Of a stretch of DNA of 64,000 nucleotides, positions 11,130-21,238 are shown piece after piece. The notes below the pieces were generated by a model. It saw nothing but the letters and a program-made list of their open reading frames with translations. It did not search any database and was not told the DNA's origin. A program made the translations under genes and the position numbers. The DNA is taken from NCBI RefSeq assembly GCF_021462225.1, contig NC_061800.1, positions 10,263,002-10,327,001 on the forward strand. Reading direction: 5' to 3'. Numbering within the stretch: position 1 is the stretch's first letter; every line of letters begins with the position of its first letter. Origin of the DNA: Girardinichthys multiradiatus (taxonomy: Eukaryota > Chordata > Actinopteri > Cyprinodontiformes > Goodeidae).

Positions 11130-12254
11130 ATGTTTCCGCCAACCACGAACCCCGCGGACACGCACAAGGCAGATATCTTGGATCGCTGGGTTGAACGGCA
11201 GAAGGAGGAGGCTATGAGGAATCTGCCGACCAACCTGGAGGTTGTGCCCTCTCCACTTCTCCTGGAGGAGATGGAACTCGCACCTTCTGGTCCTGAGTCT
11301 GGCCACGATGCGGTGGACCTCTTTACCTTCCTGTCTCGGGAGGCGGAGAAGTCGTTGCGACGTTCTGCAGGGCTGTCAGTGCCGCAGTCGGCTTATGATG
11401 GATCCAGGTTGGCGATTCCAGTTCCAGGGACAGGTCCCCTTCGTCGCCTTTCTCCGCTTGCTCCCCTGGCTGCGCACTCTGGTCCGGCAGTGAAGCCCTC
11501 GCCCTCCTCTCGCCGCAAGAAACGCTGGCGTGGAGCACCTTCCTGTGGTTCAGCTGGGGAGGAAGTGGTTTCCCAGCCAGCCTACGTGAGCGCTGCGGCA
11601 AGTAAGCCCCCATCTTCGCCTGCCACAGCACTGTCTCCCAGGCTCGCTGCGGCAAGTAAGCCCGCATCTTCGCCTGCCACAGCACTGTCTCCCAGGCTCG
11701 CTGCGGCAAGTAAGCCCGCATCTTCGTCTGCCACAGCATTGTCTCCCAGGCTCGCTGCACCTCCACCCATGCCGTCTGCGCTCGCTCCAGCCCGGTGTTC
11801 TGAGGCAACACCTAACGAGCTGGAGCAGCGTTTGAGGTTCTACGCACGACAGATAAAGAGCTTCAGGAAGACCAGTCTCATGTATTCCTCTCCTGAGTTG
11901 ATGGACAGAATCAAGCAGATGGAGAGGGATTATGAGGCTGCAGTAAGGCAGTTTTACTGCCGTCCACCTCCTTCCACGCCAGGACTCCAGGGAGCTGCTG
12001 CTGCTGCAGAGCAGCCCACTTCAGGTCTCCAGGAAGCTGCTGCAGAGCAGCCCACGCCAGATCCACAGCCAGGTTTACAGCCAGACACACCACCACAGCC
12101 TCAGCCAGACACACCACACACCGCCACAGCCTCAGCCAGACACACCGCCACAGCCTCAGCCAGACACACCGCCACAGCCTCAGCCAGACACACCGCCACA
12201 GCCTCAGCCAGACACACCGCCACAGCCTCAGCCAGACACACCACCACAGCCTGA
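11130..12254 (+). CDS. Repeat-rich gag-position protein, first frame
   Basis: ATG at 11130 lies two bases after the 5' LTR, leaving no room for an ordinary tRNA primer site. The product begins MFPPTTNPADTHKADILDRW. It has a basic stretch (SSRRKKRWR), three copies of an 18-residue unit (ASKPASSPATALSPRL core, DNA 11592-11753), and then a charged helical block of about 55 residues starting LEQRLRFYARQIKSF, the only non-repetitive, coiled-coil-like domain. A Pro/Gln/Asp/Thr array follows. A shift near 12117 moves the array into a His-Thr-Ala-Ser frame that ends at 12254, while the Gln-Pro-Asp-Thr-Pro frame continues to 13446. I do not recognise a function; its position suggests a gag substitute. 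Confidence 0.6.
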   Translation: MFPPTTNPADTHKADILDRWVERQKEEAMRNLPTNLEVVPSPLLLEEMELAPSGPESGHDAVDLFTFLSREAEKSLRRSAGLSVPQSAYDGSRLAIPVPGTGPLRRLSPLAPLAAHSGPAVKPSPSSRRKKRWRGAPSCGSAGEEVVSQPAYVSAAASKPPSSPATALSPRLAAASKPASSPATALSPRLAAASKPASSSATALSPRLAAPPPMPSALAPARCSEATPNELEQRLRFYARQIKSFRKTSLMYSSPELMDRIKQMERDYEAAVRQFYCRPPPSTPGLQGAAAAAEQPTSGLQEAAAEQPTPDPQPGLQPDTPPQPQPDTPHTATASARHTATASARHTATASARHTATASARHTATASARHTTTA

Positions 12255-13350
12255 CTCCAGGCCAGACACACCACCACAGCCTGACTCCAGGCCAGACACA
12301 CCACCACAGCCTGACTCCAGGCCAGACACACCACCACAGCCTGACTCCAGGCCAGACACACGTCGCAGAGGAAGTCGTAAAAGGGACGCCCCGGCTCAAG
12401 TCATCGGGGGCCCCGGCGACACCTCTGCTCACGCCACTGAGGGTCCGGCCGACGCCTCCGCTCACGCCACTGAGGGTCCGGCCGACGCCTCCGCTCACGC
12501 CACTGAGGGTCCGGCAAACGCCTCAGCTCACGCCACTGAGGGTCCGGCCGACGCCTCAGCTCACGCCACTGAGGGTCCGGCCGACGCCTCAGCTCACGCC
12601 ACTGAGGGTCCGGCCGACGCCTCAGCTCACGCCACTGAGGGTCCGGCCGACGCCTCAGCTCACGCCACTGAGGGTCCGGCCGACGCCTCAGCTCACGCCA
12701 CTGAGGGTTCGCCAGGCTCTGCTGACGCCTCTGAGGGTTCGCCAGGCTCTGCTGACGCCTCTGAGGGTTCGCCAGGCTCTGCTCACGCCTCTGAGGGTTC
12801 GCCAGGCTCTGCTCACGCCTCTGAGTGTTCGCCAGGCTCTGCCTCAGCCTCTGCTCATGCCACTGAGCATCCGGCTGACGCCTCAGATTCTGCCTTTGAG
12901 GGTGCGCCAGGCTCCACGCCTCTGGAGTTCCACAGAGCGTCTGGGAGGTCCTCTACTCTGCTCAGTCGGCCTCCACGTCTTTGGTGCAGGCCTGGTCGCC
13001 GGCCTGAACTCTGTGTCTGCTCGGGACGATCTCCTGGTCGCCCGCCGGAACTCTGTGCCTGCTCGGGACGACCTCCTGGTCGCCCGCCGGAACTCTGTGC
13101 CCGCTGGGGACGACCTCCTGGTCGCCCGCCGGAACTCTGTGCCCGCTGGGGACGACCTCCTGGTCGCCCGCCGGAACTCTGTGCCCGCTGGGGACGACCT
13201 CCTGGTCGCCCGCCGGAACTCTGTGCCCGCTGGGGACGACCTCCTGGTCGCGCGCCGGAACTCTGTGCCCGCTGGGGACGACCTCCTGGTCGCCCGCCGG
13301 AACTCTGTGCCCGCTGGGGACGACCTCCTGGTCGCCCGCCGGAACTCTGT
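12071..13350 (+). repeat. Successive coding minisatellites
   Basis: Four unrelated arrays lie head to tail: 24-bp and 30-bp Pro-Gln-Asp-Thr units (12071-12360), 33-bp units (about 12408-12710), 30-bp units (about 12711-12835) and eight 42-bp units (13023-13350). All unit lengths are multiples of three, so copy-number change keeps the frame. Confidence 0.85.
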
Positions 13351-13446
13351 TTTTGTTTTTGGCCCTCCTGCCGAGGCCCCCACCGCCCGCCCTGGTCGGG
13401 TTGTCTTTTGTTTGGACTCTTGTGGGCGTCTGGTATCCGCCCTTAA
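12118..13446 (+). pseudogene. Continuation of the repeat protein in a second frame
   Basis: From the shift near 12117, one frame stays open for about 440 codons to TAA at 13444-13446, just before the polypurine tract. It has no start codon of its own. It reads through PDTPPQPDSR units (30 bp each), GPADASAHATE units (33 bp, about nine), GSPGSADASE-type units (30 bp), a unique stretch, then eight 42-bp units encoding GRPPGRPPELCARW-like residues. Openness across four different arrays argues that this was the original reading frame. The upstream frame reaches it only through a frameshift or a one-register change in the array. Overlapping frames of 238 and 166 residues here are shadows of the 42-bp array. 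Confidence 0.5.
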
Positions 13447-13460
13447 GGGGGGGGGGGGGT
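13447..13460 (+). promoter_or_regulatory. Polypurine tract before the 3' LTR
   Basis: A run of 13 G after aa, followed by ttc and the LTR start at 13463. This is the expected plus-strand primer position. Pure G of this length is unusual and prone to slippage. Confidence 0.7.
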
Positions 13461-13462
13461 TC

Positions 13463-14015
13463 TGTTATGATTTGGGGTTGTTTGGTTTTTGGTTTCTGGT
13501 TTTTTCCTTATGTTTTTCGCTGCTCCAGTCTTTAATCATGTCTCTGTTTATTATTTTCCTAGTCATGCTTTAGATTTTGTCTTCTAGTTCATGTGCGGTC
13601 AAGTTAAGTTTTTGGATCTGGTTATGCTTTCGTTTCATGTTTTTCTAGTTATGTTTCTATTAGTTTGTTTCCTTGGATTTGCGTTCTGTTCAAGCCATGT
13701 TTTGTTCCAGTCACGTTTTGTTCTGTCAATTAAGTTTATTCGGTTCACCTGCACCATGTTAATCAGTTTTGTGTTCCACCTGTATCATGCTCCATTTAAA
13801 CACACCTTGTTCAGTTAGTCGGCGCGGAAACATTTTTCATTTTTCATGCTCTTGTCCTGCTGTTCTCACAAAGCCTGTCTTGCCAAGCCTGCCCATGTCT
13901 GTTTTTGCCGTCACCTCCTGTGAGTGAGTTTTTTTGTTATTAAATATTTTTCCATTTAACATCATGCTGCCTGCTAGTCTGCATTCTGGGTTCGTCCATT
14001 GCTCAAGTCGTAACA
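13463..14015 (+). repeat. 3' LTR of the 10.6-14.0 kb element
   Basis: Direct repeat of 10577-11127. It differs by a few substitutions (for example near its start and near the terminal gtccattgctc) and a 2-bp indel in the t-rich stretch. Confidence 0.85.
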
Positions 14016-14099
14016 TATATCCTGACTCCTCTGGAAGCTCCAATTTGGGTACGTACCACCCTCTGTCTCCCATCTTCTACTCTACTCTACTTATCCTCT

Positions 14100-14459
14100 T
14101 CATCAAGAGCACCATCTCCGAACGAGTTTCTTAAATTAAGTACATTGCACAAAGAGATCGAAGGGGAAGGGGAGAGTGTTGTCAATAGCAATACAGGACC
14201 AGTGGATGAGGTTGATGCAGAGGCTTCCAGCAACTCACAACTTCCACACTTTTCACATGAGCCAAATGAAGTTGATGGATGGATATCTTCTGAGCTCATA
14301 TCTACAGTGAGAACCACGTTACTTTATCTGCTCAATGTTACCTGTCTAAAATTCAGCTGCGAAAGCTGCGGCTGTGAAATAAATCACTCCAGCCAAAATC
14401 AGCACCAATGCTTGGATGCTGTGGATGAGGATTATTATCAACTCCACTATGAGCTATGA
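14100..14459 (+). CDS. Unrecognised frame with a Cys/His-rich end
   Basis: An open frame enters from about 14091 and has an ATG-less start (TTG at 14145); it ends TAG-free up to TGA at 14457. The product is acidic and Ser-rich, then has a hydrophobic stretch LLYLLNVTCLKF and a block CESCGCEINHSSQNQHQC whose Cys/His spacing could bind zinc. There is no LTR-element sequence here. It could be an exon of a host gene or a transposon remnant; no splice sites were convincing. Function unknown. Confidence 0.3.
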   Translation, partial: SSRAPSPNEFLKLSTLHKEIEGEGESVVNSNTGPVDEVDAEASSNSQLPHFSHEPNEVDGWISSELISTVRTTLLYLLNVTCLKFSCESCGCEINHSSQNQHQCLDAVDEDYYQLHYEL

Positions 14460-15370
14460 ATCAGCAAAAGGCAGGCCCAAGATTCAGCCAGACACAGTAC
14501 TGAAAGTTTAAAAGGTTTATTCAGCCACAGGAAAACGTCACACAGGTAACACTCCTCACAGCTTCCAGGAATCACTGAGGTAGAAAGAGGGATTAGTGAC
14601 TTGTAGTCTCTCCAGATTTTGCAGGGATCAGAAAAGCCACTAACCTGCTTTTGTCTTGAGTGGAACTTGAAACCCAGAGGGGAAACCTCAGTGGGCGGCA
14701 GGCGGTGATCTCCACAGCACAGGTAAGAAGTGACTCCAGGCTGAATAATCCGAGGGCTAGGCTGGCTCAATAATCCAAGGACAGAAACCGGCTCAACGAT
14801 CGGAACAAGAGGCATCAGGCAAGGGGCAAGCAGAGGCATAAACCAGATGCAGGAACAAGGTCGACAACCAAAATCCAAATAGTCCGACAGGGAGCAGGCA
14901 GAGGCATAAATTATTTATTTTTACTTTTCCCAAAAAACCATGTCAACCAACCCCAGGTATCCTTTTTTTGAAAATCCTTGTAACAAAAAACTATAGATAA
15001 ACACGATGTGTTGTTAAACAGTGATTGGAGGCTGACTAATATCTGTCAAGTTGAAGTTAACATGACACAAGTTGGAAAAGACTCAGTGACTAATAAAAAA
15101 TGAAACTGTGTAAAAACAAAAACACACACAAGACCAGTTTATTTATTTATTTATTTATTTGCGTGTTACCAGGAGCTGTAGATGAAAACAAATTAAGTAA
15201 CAGTTTTCACATAAGTACGTCTCATTGTTTTACCGAAAAACCGATTAGAAGTGCTGTGAAGTCTGTTGTATCTGTCTCTCTGACAGAATGTAGCACAAGA
15301 ACGGTCGGCAGGCTGACAGGGAGCAACAAATACAAATATTTCTTACATGTACTAAAGATATACTAAAGCT
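14460..15370. other. No gene seen
   Basis: Unassigned sequence with a (TTTA)n run near 15137-15161. No element boundary found. Confidence 0.45.
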
Positions 15371-15373
15371 AGC

Positions 15374-15535
15374 AGGGGTGGAAAGTAACAAACAACATTT
15401 ACTTGCGTTACTGTAATAAAGTACAATTTGTGTACCCTTTTGCACACTTTTACAAAAGCTGAACTTTCAATTTTCCTGACTATGTTTTGAATAAGTATTT
15501 TACTTTGTTACATTTGAAATCACATCAGTTACTGA
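15374..15535 (+). repeat. Fragment of a common fish interspersed repeat
   Basis: Begins 'ggggtggaaagtaacaaac' and continues with atttacttgcgttactgtaa, a signature of a repeat family widespread in teleosts (usually classed with non-autonomous DNA transposons). It ends in a short AT run. No inverted end was found, so it is a fragment. Confidence 0.5.
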
Positions 15536-15569
15536 GTAAAAAAAATATATATATATCCATCGGCCGGGT

Positions 15570-15670
15570 TAGTCATCAGATCCCAACGTGGAATCAACTG
15601 GACAGTACAGTTAAAGTTCACCTTCAAGTAGAAGAAGAAAAGCTATGGCCATACTTCGACACCAATTTTT
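15570..15670 (+). repeat. Dispersed repeat shared with 62170-62280
   Basis: A block around gttagtcatcagatcccaac, followed by aagaagaaaagctatggcca, is homologous to 62185-62275. The shared 20-mer aagaagaaaagctatggcca is identical. Nature unknown; no coding frame. Confidence 0.5.
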
Positions 15671-17075
15671 TTTTTTTCTTGTTATATGTCCTGTCCGGCA
15701 GAGAAGCACTTTTGTCTGTGTGCCAAGAAGATGGCCAACAGATGTACTTTCACAAGTGGAGCTTTACAGCTTTCGCTATTCTGCTCCCCTAGGTTATGGT
15801 GTTTCCTTTGTATAAGGAGACGGGAACAAAAGGTAGGACAGGAGAGGTCGGACAAAAAGGCAAACGTGAGAGGAGAATCCAAACACCTGTGGGTGAATGT
15901 GTATATAAGGCTTCTCTATAAGAATATTCTATAGCGGTGTAAGGAGCCACAGACACGTCCCCCAGGACCCGAGGCAGACACAGAGGATATCCGAGCCAAA
16001 GACATCCAAAGGCCCCTTAGGGCCCAGGAGCCCTGAGAGCACCATATGTAAAAATATCAAAATAATAGCATTACCTGTTATATTCATCTAGACGTTCAGC
16101 AATCATTTATTTACTTACTACTTTTTTCATTATGTTTTAATTTATACTTTATAATTTCAACTATCACTTCCGCCTCGTCGTTAAGTCAGTAAAGAGTTCT
16201 TTTTACTGATGAGATGAATTTGGCTTTAATGTGGATCGTACAGTCTCGAAGTTGGTATGATTACAACATCATCTTGATCACAATATTATGTCACCGTCAA
16301 ACTAAAACACAACATAAACTTCAATGAGAGAGAAATAGAAAATACAGATATTAAATTATATATAACAAAAACATACTTGGGCTGACCCATGCTTGGAGGT
16401 AGAAATGAGGACCTAAACCAATGATTTAAACATTTAACCCTTTCTGACTTAAATTGGTCCTTCCTGCTGCAACTTGCAACGATCATGCTTCACTGAGAGC
16501 GTTTATCTCTTTTTTGCAGAATCAATACATTAGTTCCTACCTGAGAATTTTCAAAATAAATGTCCTAATGATACGTAAATAGGCATAACGCTTAAATAAA
16601 ATATATCCACTAAACTACGGCAGTAAAATCAACATTATTGAGAACAAAGGTGAGTTTAGAAGATGGTTTTCCAATATGATTAAACATTCTCCAGCTCAGA
16701 ATGAGAAGAAAACCCTCCAAATCCTATTCAGAGTGATATACAGTAATAATAATCTCATTCTATGATCTTTCTTTCAATACAATATTAAACCTTCAACTTA
16801 AATTTCAAAATAACAAAAATGAGCCTTCAGCAGCAGTCTTGGTTGGTGAATTAAATGTTAAAAGAATGAGGCACAATTGTTTAGGAAAATTAATAGATTT
16901 TAAGATAATTACCAAATGTTCATGAGGTAATTTAGGCATAAGGACAAACACTTGTTTCAAGGCCGAAACAACAGCCATCCGCATTGTGTGAGACAGAATT
17001 CTGACCCAGATTTAAAGGAATTTACTGACGCAGAATCTAAGCCTCATATGATGTTATTGACCTCAATAAGCTATC
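15671..17075. other. No gene seen
   Basis: AT-rich sequence with short unsupported frames on both strands. No repeats with definable ends. Confidence 0.45.
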
Positions 17076-17077
17076 TG

Positions 17078-17155
17078 AATTCAATTCAATTCAGTTTATT
17101 TATATAGCGCCAATTTACAACACATGTCTCAAGGCACTTCACAAAACCTTACAAT
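17078..17155 (+). repeat. Teleost 'tttatttatatagcgcc' repeat fragment
   Basis: A short copy of the fish repeat recognisable by ttcaattcaattcagtttat followed by ttatatagcgcc and caaggcacttcacaaa. It is a tail-like fragment. About 900 bp on either side hold nothing else recognisable. Confidence 0.5.
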
Positions 17156-17159
17156 AAAC

Positions 17160-18060
17160 TATCTGAACAAGGACAAGACAGACTGACCAGGGGAAATGAT
17201 AAGCCAAGGCAGAGAGAGAAATGAGGCTTCATCTCTATGATGAGGAGGTAAAAACACTAAGCCAAATTAAGCTGTTAAGCAGTATGTAGAGGTAAGCTTT
17301 TTTCTATTGGGCTTCTTGTAAACCATGTGGCTTATTTGAGTCAGAAAGTGAAAGTGAAAGGATGATTTGTAAACTGTTTGTTCATGGAGCAGCTTCACTT
17401 GCAGCATTATAGTCTCAGCAGCATTAGCAGAAGTAGCAATACAGAAAAGGTAGGAATCCAGCTTTTTAACTGTTTTATTGTTTTTAGTGAACATTAGTTG
17501 ATATAGAAAAACAGAAGCAGCTTCAGTTAATAAAGGAGGCTCTTACTTTATCTTGATATTCATGACAGTCCATTGCCTGTGTAAATAATTAACTAGAACT
17601 GTCTTTGAACAAAAGGATTGGTGTAGAGATATCTCAATAAATAAAAAATAATAAAAAACTGAATTTATTTTAATAAATAAATTCAAAAGTAAAACTCAGG
17701 TATTATATGGATCCACCACACAGTGATATAAATCAAGTGCATATTTATGCCAATTTTGATCATTATGACTCACAGGCTGTGCATCACAGCTTATGCAAAC
17801 CATAAGTTTAGAAAATTTGAATATTACTCAAGACTTATATTTAGGGCATTTTAAATACAAAAGAAATATATTATTGGTTATACAATGATGGGCAAGAGTT
17901 ATGGCTTGACAATTGTTTAAGAGATAGTGATTGAGAGCCTCCAAACAAAGGATAAGTCACAAGAGTTCATGCTAAAGAAGCTGGCTGTTCAGATTGCTGT
18001 AAAAAAGAGATTGCTGTATCACAATCCACTCAGAACAGAAGGAAACCTGGCGTTGTTCTG
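17160..18060. other. No gene seen
   Basis: AT-rich DNA between the repeat fragment and the LINE that starts near 18080. No supported feature. Confidence 0.45.
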
Positions 18061-18121
18061 TGAGTCAGAGTGCTTCTGATCCAATGTAGAGCAGCAACAC
18101 TAAAGATTACGGAAGTGGACC

Positions 18122-19001
18122 GTGGGCCCGAAGAAGAATCCAGCCTTGGAGGATTTTGAGGAGATAAGGAAAGCGTTGGATTTTCTATCTGGAGAAACCT
18201 CGGCCATCCGACTCCAGCAAAAGTACATCCTGGACTTTGTCCACAGCTACCGCACCCTGTTGGCGGTCAGACGCCTTGGAGCTCCACTGGTCCTTGGACC
18301 CCGGAAACAGTCACCGCTCTATCTAAAGACACTTAAAGGAACGACTCTAAACCAGTTTCTAACGTTTAGCTCTTTTTAATCTAAATTAAGGCAGAAGAAT
18401 GATTACAGAGATCAGCGCTGAGGCTCCCGTCTCGGACCGTCGCCGTCTGTTAGAGGATGATGAAGAGCCTCAAAAGAAGGTCACATGTAGTTTTATATCT
18501 GGCACTCCAATGCAATGGATGTGCTCTCCCTCAGTGATTATCAGTAGACTATGTGTCACCATTGTGGTGTCTATCTGTTAGATTGTGTAGTAGCGGGTGT
18601 CCATACTTAATCTAAGTGTGCTGTAGGTTTCTAATCAAACCAGTTATACCAGCTGCTCCACTATCTACCCCAGTGCCCCAGCTTCAGGTCATTTATGACA
18701 AACCTTGGGCCATTTATCCTTGTACTGTATGTCTATGAGCTTCTTATCCTATTGTAACAAAAGGGAAACATTATAACTTATACTTTATTTCACTATAGTA
18801 TAAATGGGAAAAACAGCTATGAGCATATTAATAAAGGTTATTCCTAACAACTTGGTTGAAGAGGTGAAAGCTTTGCGACTTCTCAATGAAGAAAAGGAGA
18901 AGCGGATTGCCGTTCTGGAGAACCGCGTGGCAGATTTGGAACAGCACACCAGGATGAACGATGTGATCATCACCGGACTGTGTGTCAGGCCCCACTCTTA
19001 C
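18122..19001 (+). pseudogene. LINE ORF1, N-terminal and coiled-coil parts
   Basis: The first part (from 18122) reads GPKKNPALEDFEEIRKALDF and ILDFVHS. The second (18845-19000) reads LVEEVKALRLLNEEKEKRI and then LENRVADLEQHTRMNDVII. The second block is a regular leucine-heptad coiled coil followed by a conserved start of the nucleic-acid-binding domain, as in LINE ORF1 chaperones. About 600 bp without frame continuity separates them, and the coding sequence stops where the foldback element begins. Confidence 0.6.
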
Positions 19002-19014
19002 ACAGGTGTTGTGC

Positions 19015-20821
19015 CATAAAGTGACAGTCTGCCAAAAACGGATCGGGTAAGTTCGGGCGCGTTAAAATTAGAACAGGTAGTGCCCAATGAAAACTTAGCA
19101 AAATTTCAAAATTATAAACTGTATTTTAATCAGAGGAAATATATTTTACAGATCTCACTGAAGGCATGAAGTCCCAACTGGCCAAAAATCAATGTTTTTC
19201 TCTGAAAAAAAGTATTATGGCCTATATGTCCTGACCAATGAAATGTAATTTCTGCCTAAAATAACTTTGTTTTACTGATGAGGTGAATTTCACAGACCTC
19301 TCTGAATGCTCGCTGTCCACTTATAAAATTGCTAAAATAGCCAGAAATCTAGGTGTTTTTCCTCTGCCAAAAATTGATTATGGCCGTTTTCTCTGACCAT
19401 TGAAATGTAATTTCAGCCTAAAAGTGCTCTGCTTCAGGCTGATAAATTATATTTTACTGATCTTACTCAACACTGCCCATTACACACTAAATAAAATGCA
19501 CAACATGAAAAATATGGCACTATTTTGTTTGCCAAAAAGTGATCAAGGCTTTTTTTCTGACCCATGAAATGTTATTTCTGCCTAAAATAACTTTATTTCA
19601 TACAAAGGGATTATATTTTACTGGTATTACTGAACACAATCCACCCTACGCTAGAAAAAAAGACCAGTTTGGACAATATGGGAGTATTTCACTTGCCAAA
19701 AAGTGATCAAGGCTTATTCTATGACCCATGAAATGTAATTTTTGCTTAAAATGACTCTGTTTCACTCTGAGGGATTATATGTTACTGATCTCACTGAACA
19801 CAGCACCTCCCACACTAAATAAAATGCACAAAATGGACAAAATAGGACTATTTCCCTTTCCAAAAATTGATCATGGCATATTTTCTTACCCATAAAACAC
19901 TATGTCTGTCTAAAATTACTTTATTTCATTCAGGGGGATAATAAATTACTGATCTTGCTAAAAAAAAAATCAATCGTACACTGAAAAAGGTCCCCAAAAG
20001 TACAATTTAGGGGTATTTCACCTGCCAAAAACTGATCATGGCTTAATCCATGACCCATGGAATACGCATCAGTAAAACAAAGTTATTTTAGGCAGAAATT
20101 ACATTTCATTGGTCAGGACATATAGGCCATAATACTTTTTTTCAGAGACAAACATTGATTTTGGGCCAGTTGGGACTTCATGCTTTCAGTGAGATCTGTA
20201 AAATATATTTCCTCTGAGTAAAATACAGTTTATAATTTTGAAATTTTGCTAAGTTTTCATTGGGCACTACCTGTTCTAATTTTAAAAAAAAAAATTCTCA
20301 AAATAAATGAATAATAACCCCCTTAAAAAACAATATAGGTCAACAAACTTTTTTTAATTTTTTTTATTTTGGCATTTATTAAGTTACATCCATCACAGTA
20401 CAGTTGCGAGACAGAATGCTTCTAAATCTAAGCAAGGTTAGTGCAGATAAGTGATCAAAAGTTTATTTTTACTGCTATAGTTTAAAATGTAAATATGTAG
20501 ATATTTATGACAAACGACGAAAGCGTGAAACCGACACTTTCACGGTGAGAACGTCGCAAGTTTTATAAGGAGAAAAGGATAAACGAGACACACCTTTGCT
20601 GTAATATTGACCATACAAATATAACTTTTATTTGTCTTTTTTTTTGTTGACTTCAAGAGCTAAACCACCTAAAAAGAACTCTCACAACCAGACACTCAGC
20701 TGACAGGCTGGGCGCGCTCCTGCAGCAAGCTCCTCCCCCTCTCGCTGCTCGCTCCTCCGCGGGGACGCGCCCAAACTTACCCGATCCGTTTTTGGCAGAC
20801 CGTCACTTTATGCGATGACAG
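19015..20821. mobile_element. Foldback-type DNA element with internal tandem array
   Basis: The ends are inverted repeats of about 46 bp (from 19016, cataaagtgac..., against the segment ending gtcactttatg at about 20812). Inside them a second pair of inverted arms, about 19056-19283 and 20063-20283, nearly 220 bp each, flanks a tandem array with a 163-bp period. The right side has an extra asymmetric 480 bp (20284-20765) ending GC-rich. No transposase is encoded. A 13-bp direct repeat, acaggtgttgtgc, lies at 19002-19014 and 20822-20834 and may be a target duplication, although part of it also forms the neighbouring MITE end. Superfamily not identified. Confidence 0.65.
19231..20062. repeat. 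163-bp tandem repeat, about five copies
   Basis: The motif ctgacc(c/a)atgaaatgtaat recurs at about 19231, 19393, 19557, 19722, 19886 and 20049, spacing 162-165 bp. Units also share gccaaaaagtgatcaaggc and ttactgatct(c/t)actgaac. Divergence between units is moderate. The array is bounded on both sides by the inverted arms of the foldback element. Confidence 0.8.
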
Positions 20822-20824
20822 ACA

Positions 20825-21238
20825 GGTGTTGTGCGAAATTCTGTTCCCATGAAATATTCTGTTCCCCCTGTGTCGGGAGCGCGCACTGCAGCCAGAGAGG
20901 CTGATCCGACCGTCTTCACAGCTTTTCTGATCGATTTGTCGGTAAAACGATGAAACATATTCATGTTGTTACTTAATTTTTAATCAACAGCTCCTAGAAA
21001 AAATTAATAAATACAAAATGAACCTGGTCTTGTGAGGTTGTTTTTGCACAGTTTTCCAACTTGTGTCATGTTCACTTTAACCTGACGGACATCAGTCAGC
21101 CACCAAACACTGTTTTCCAACACATCGTGTTTATTTCTACTTTTTTATTACTGATATTGATTACTCTCTGGCTGCAGTGCGCGCTCCCGACACACGGGGA
21201 ACAGAATATTTCAGGGGAACAGAATTTCGCACAACACC
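20825..21238. mobile_element. 414-bp MITE with 77-bp terminal inverted repeats
   Basis: The left end ggtgttgtgcgaaattctg and the right end, its reverse complement (cagaatttcgcacaacacc), extend inward as near-perfect inverted repeats (20825-20902 and 21163-21238), including tgtcgggagcgcgcactgca. About 260 bp of AT-rich, non-coding sequence lies between. No matching target duplication was seen (gaca left, ggca right). It lies inside the LINE ORF1 and is adjacent to the foldback element. Confidence 0.75.

Larger units (their letters stand above)
10577..14015 (+). mobile_element. Complete non-autonomous LTR retrotransposon
   Basis: Direct repeats 10577-11127 (551 bp) and 13463-14015 (553 bp) begin tgttatga and end gtcgtaaca. 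The host tatat is duplicated at 10572-10576 and 14016-14020. By eye the LTRs differ at only a handful of positions plus a 2-bp indel, so the insertion is young. Between them lies 2.3 kb of GC-rich, tandemly repetitive coding sequence and a G-run polypurine tract. No protease, RT, RNase H or integrase is present, so mobility would require enzymes from a relative. A chromovirus/gypsy affinity is suspected only from the sequence just after the LTR. Confidence 0.85.

Noticed and set aside
11911..12498. 195-codon minus frame rich in Trp/Val/Cys repeats
   Set aside because: Antisense shadow of the Pro-Gln-Asp-Thr array.
12071..13350. CRISPR-like regular repeats
   Set aside because: Units are contiguous without unique spacers and encode protein; the setting is a fish retroelement.
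12857..13573. Long frames of 238 (plus) and 166 (minus) codons
   Set aside because: Both are other-frame readings of the 42-bp coding array; the GRPPGRPPELC frame is the one continuous with the upstream arrays.
10703..13818. Two identical 75-codon hydrophobic frames (10703 and 13591)
   Set aside because: They lie in the two LTRs of the same element and are duplicated only for that reason.
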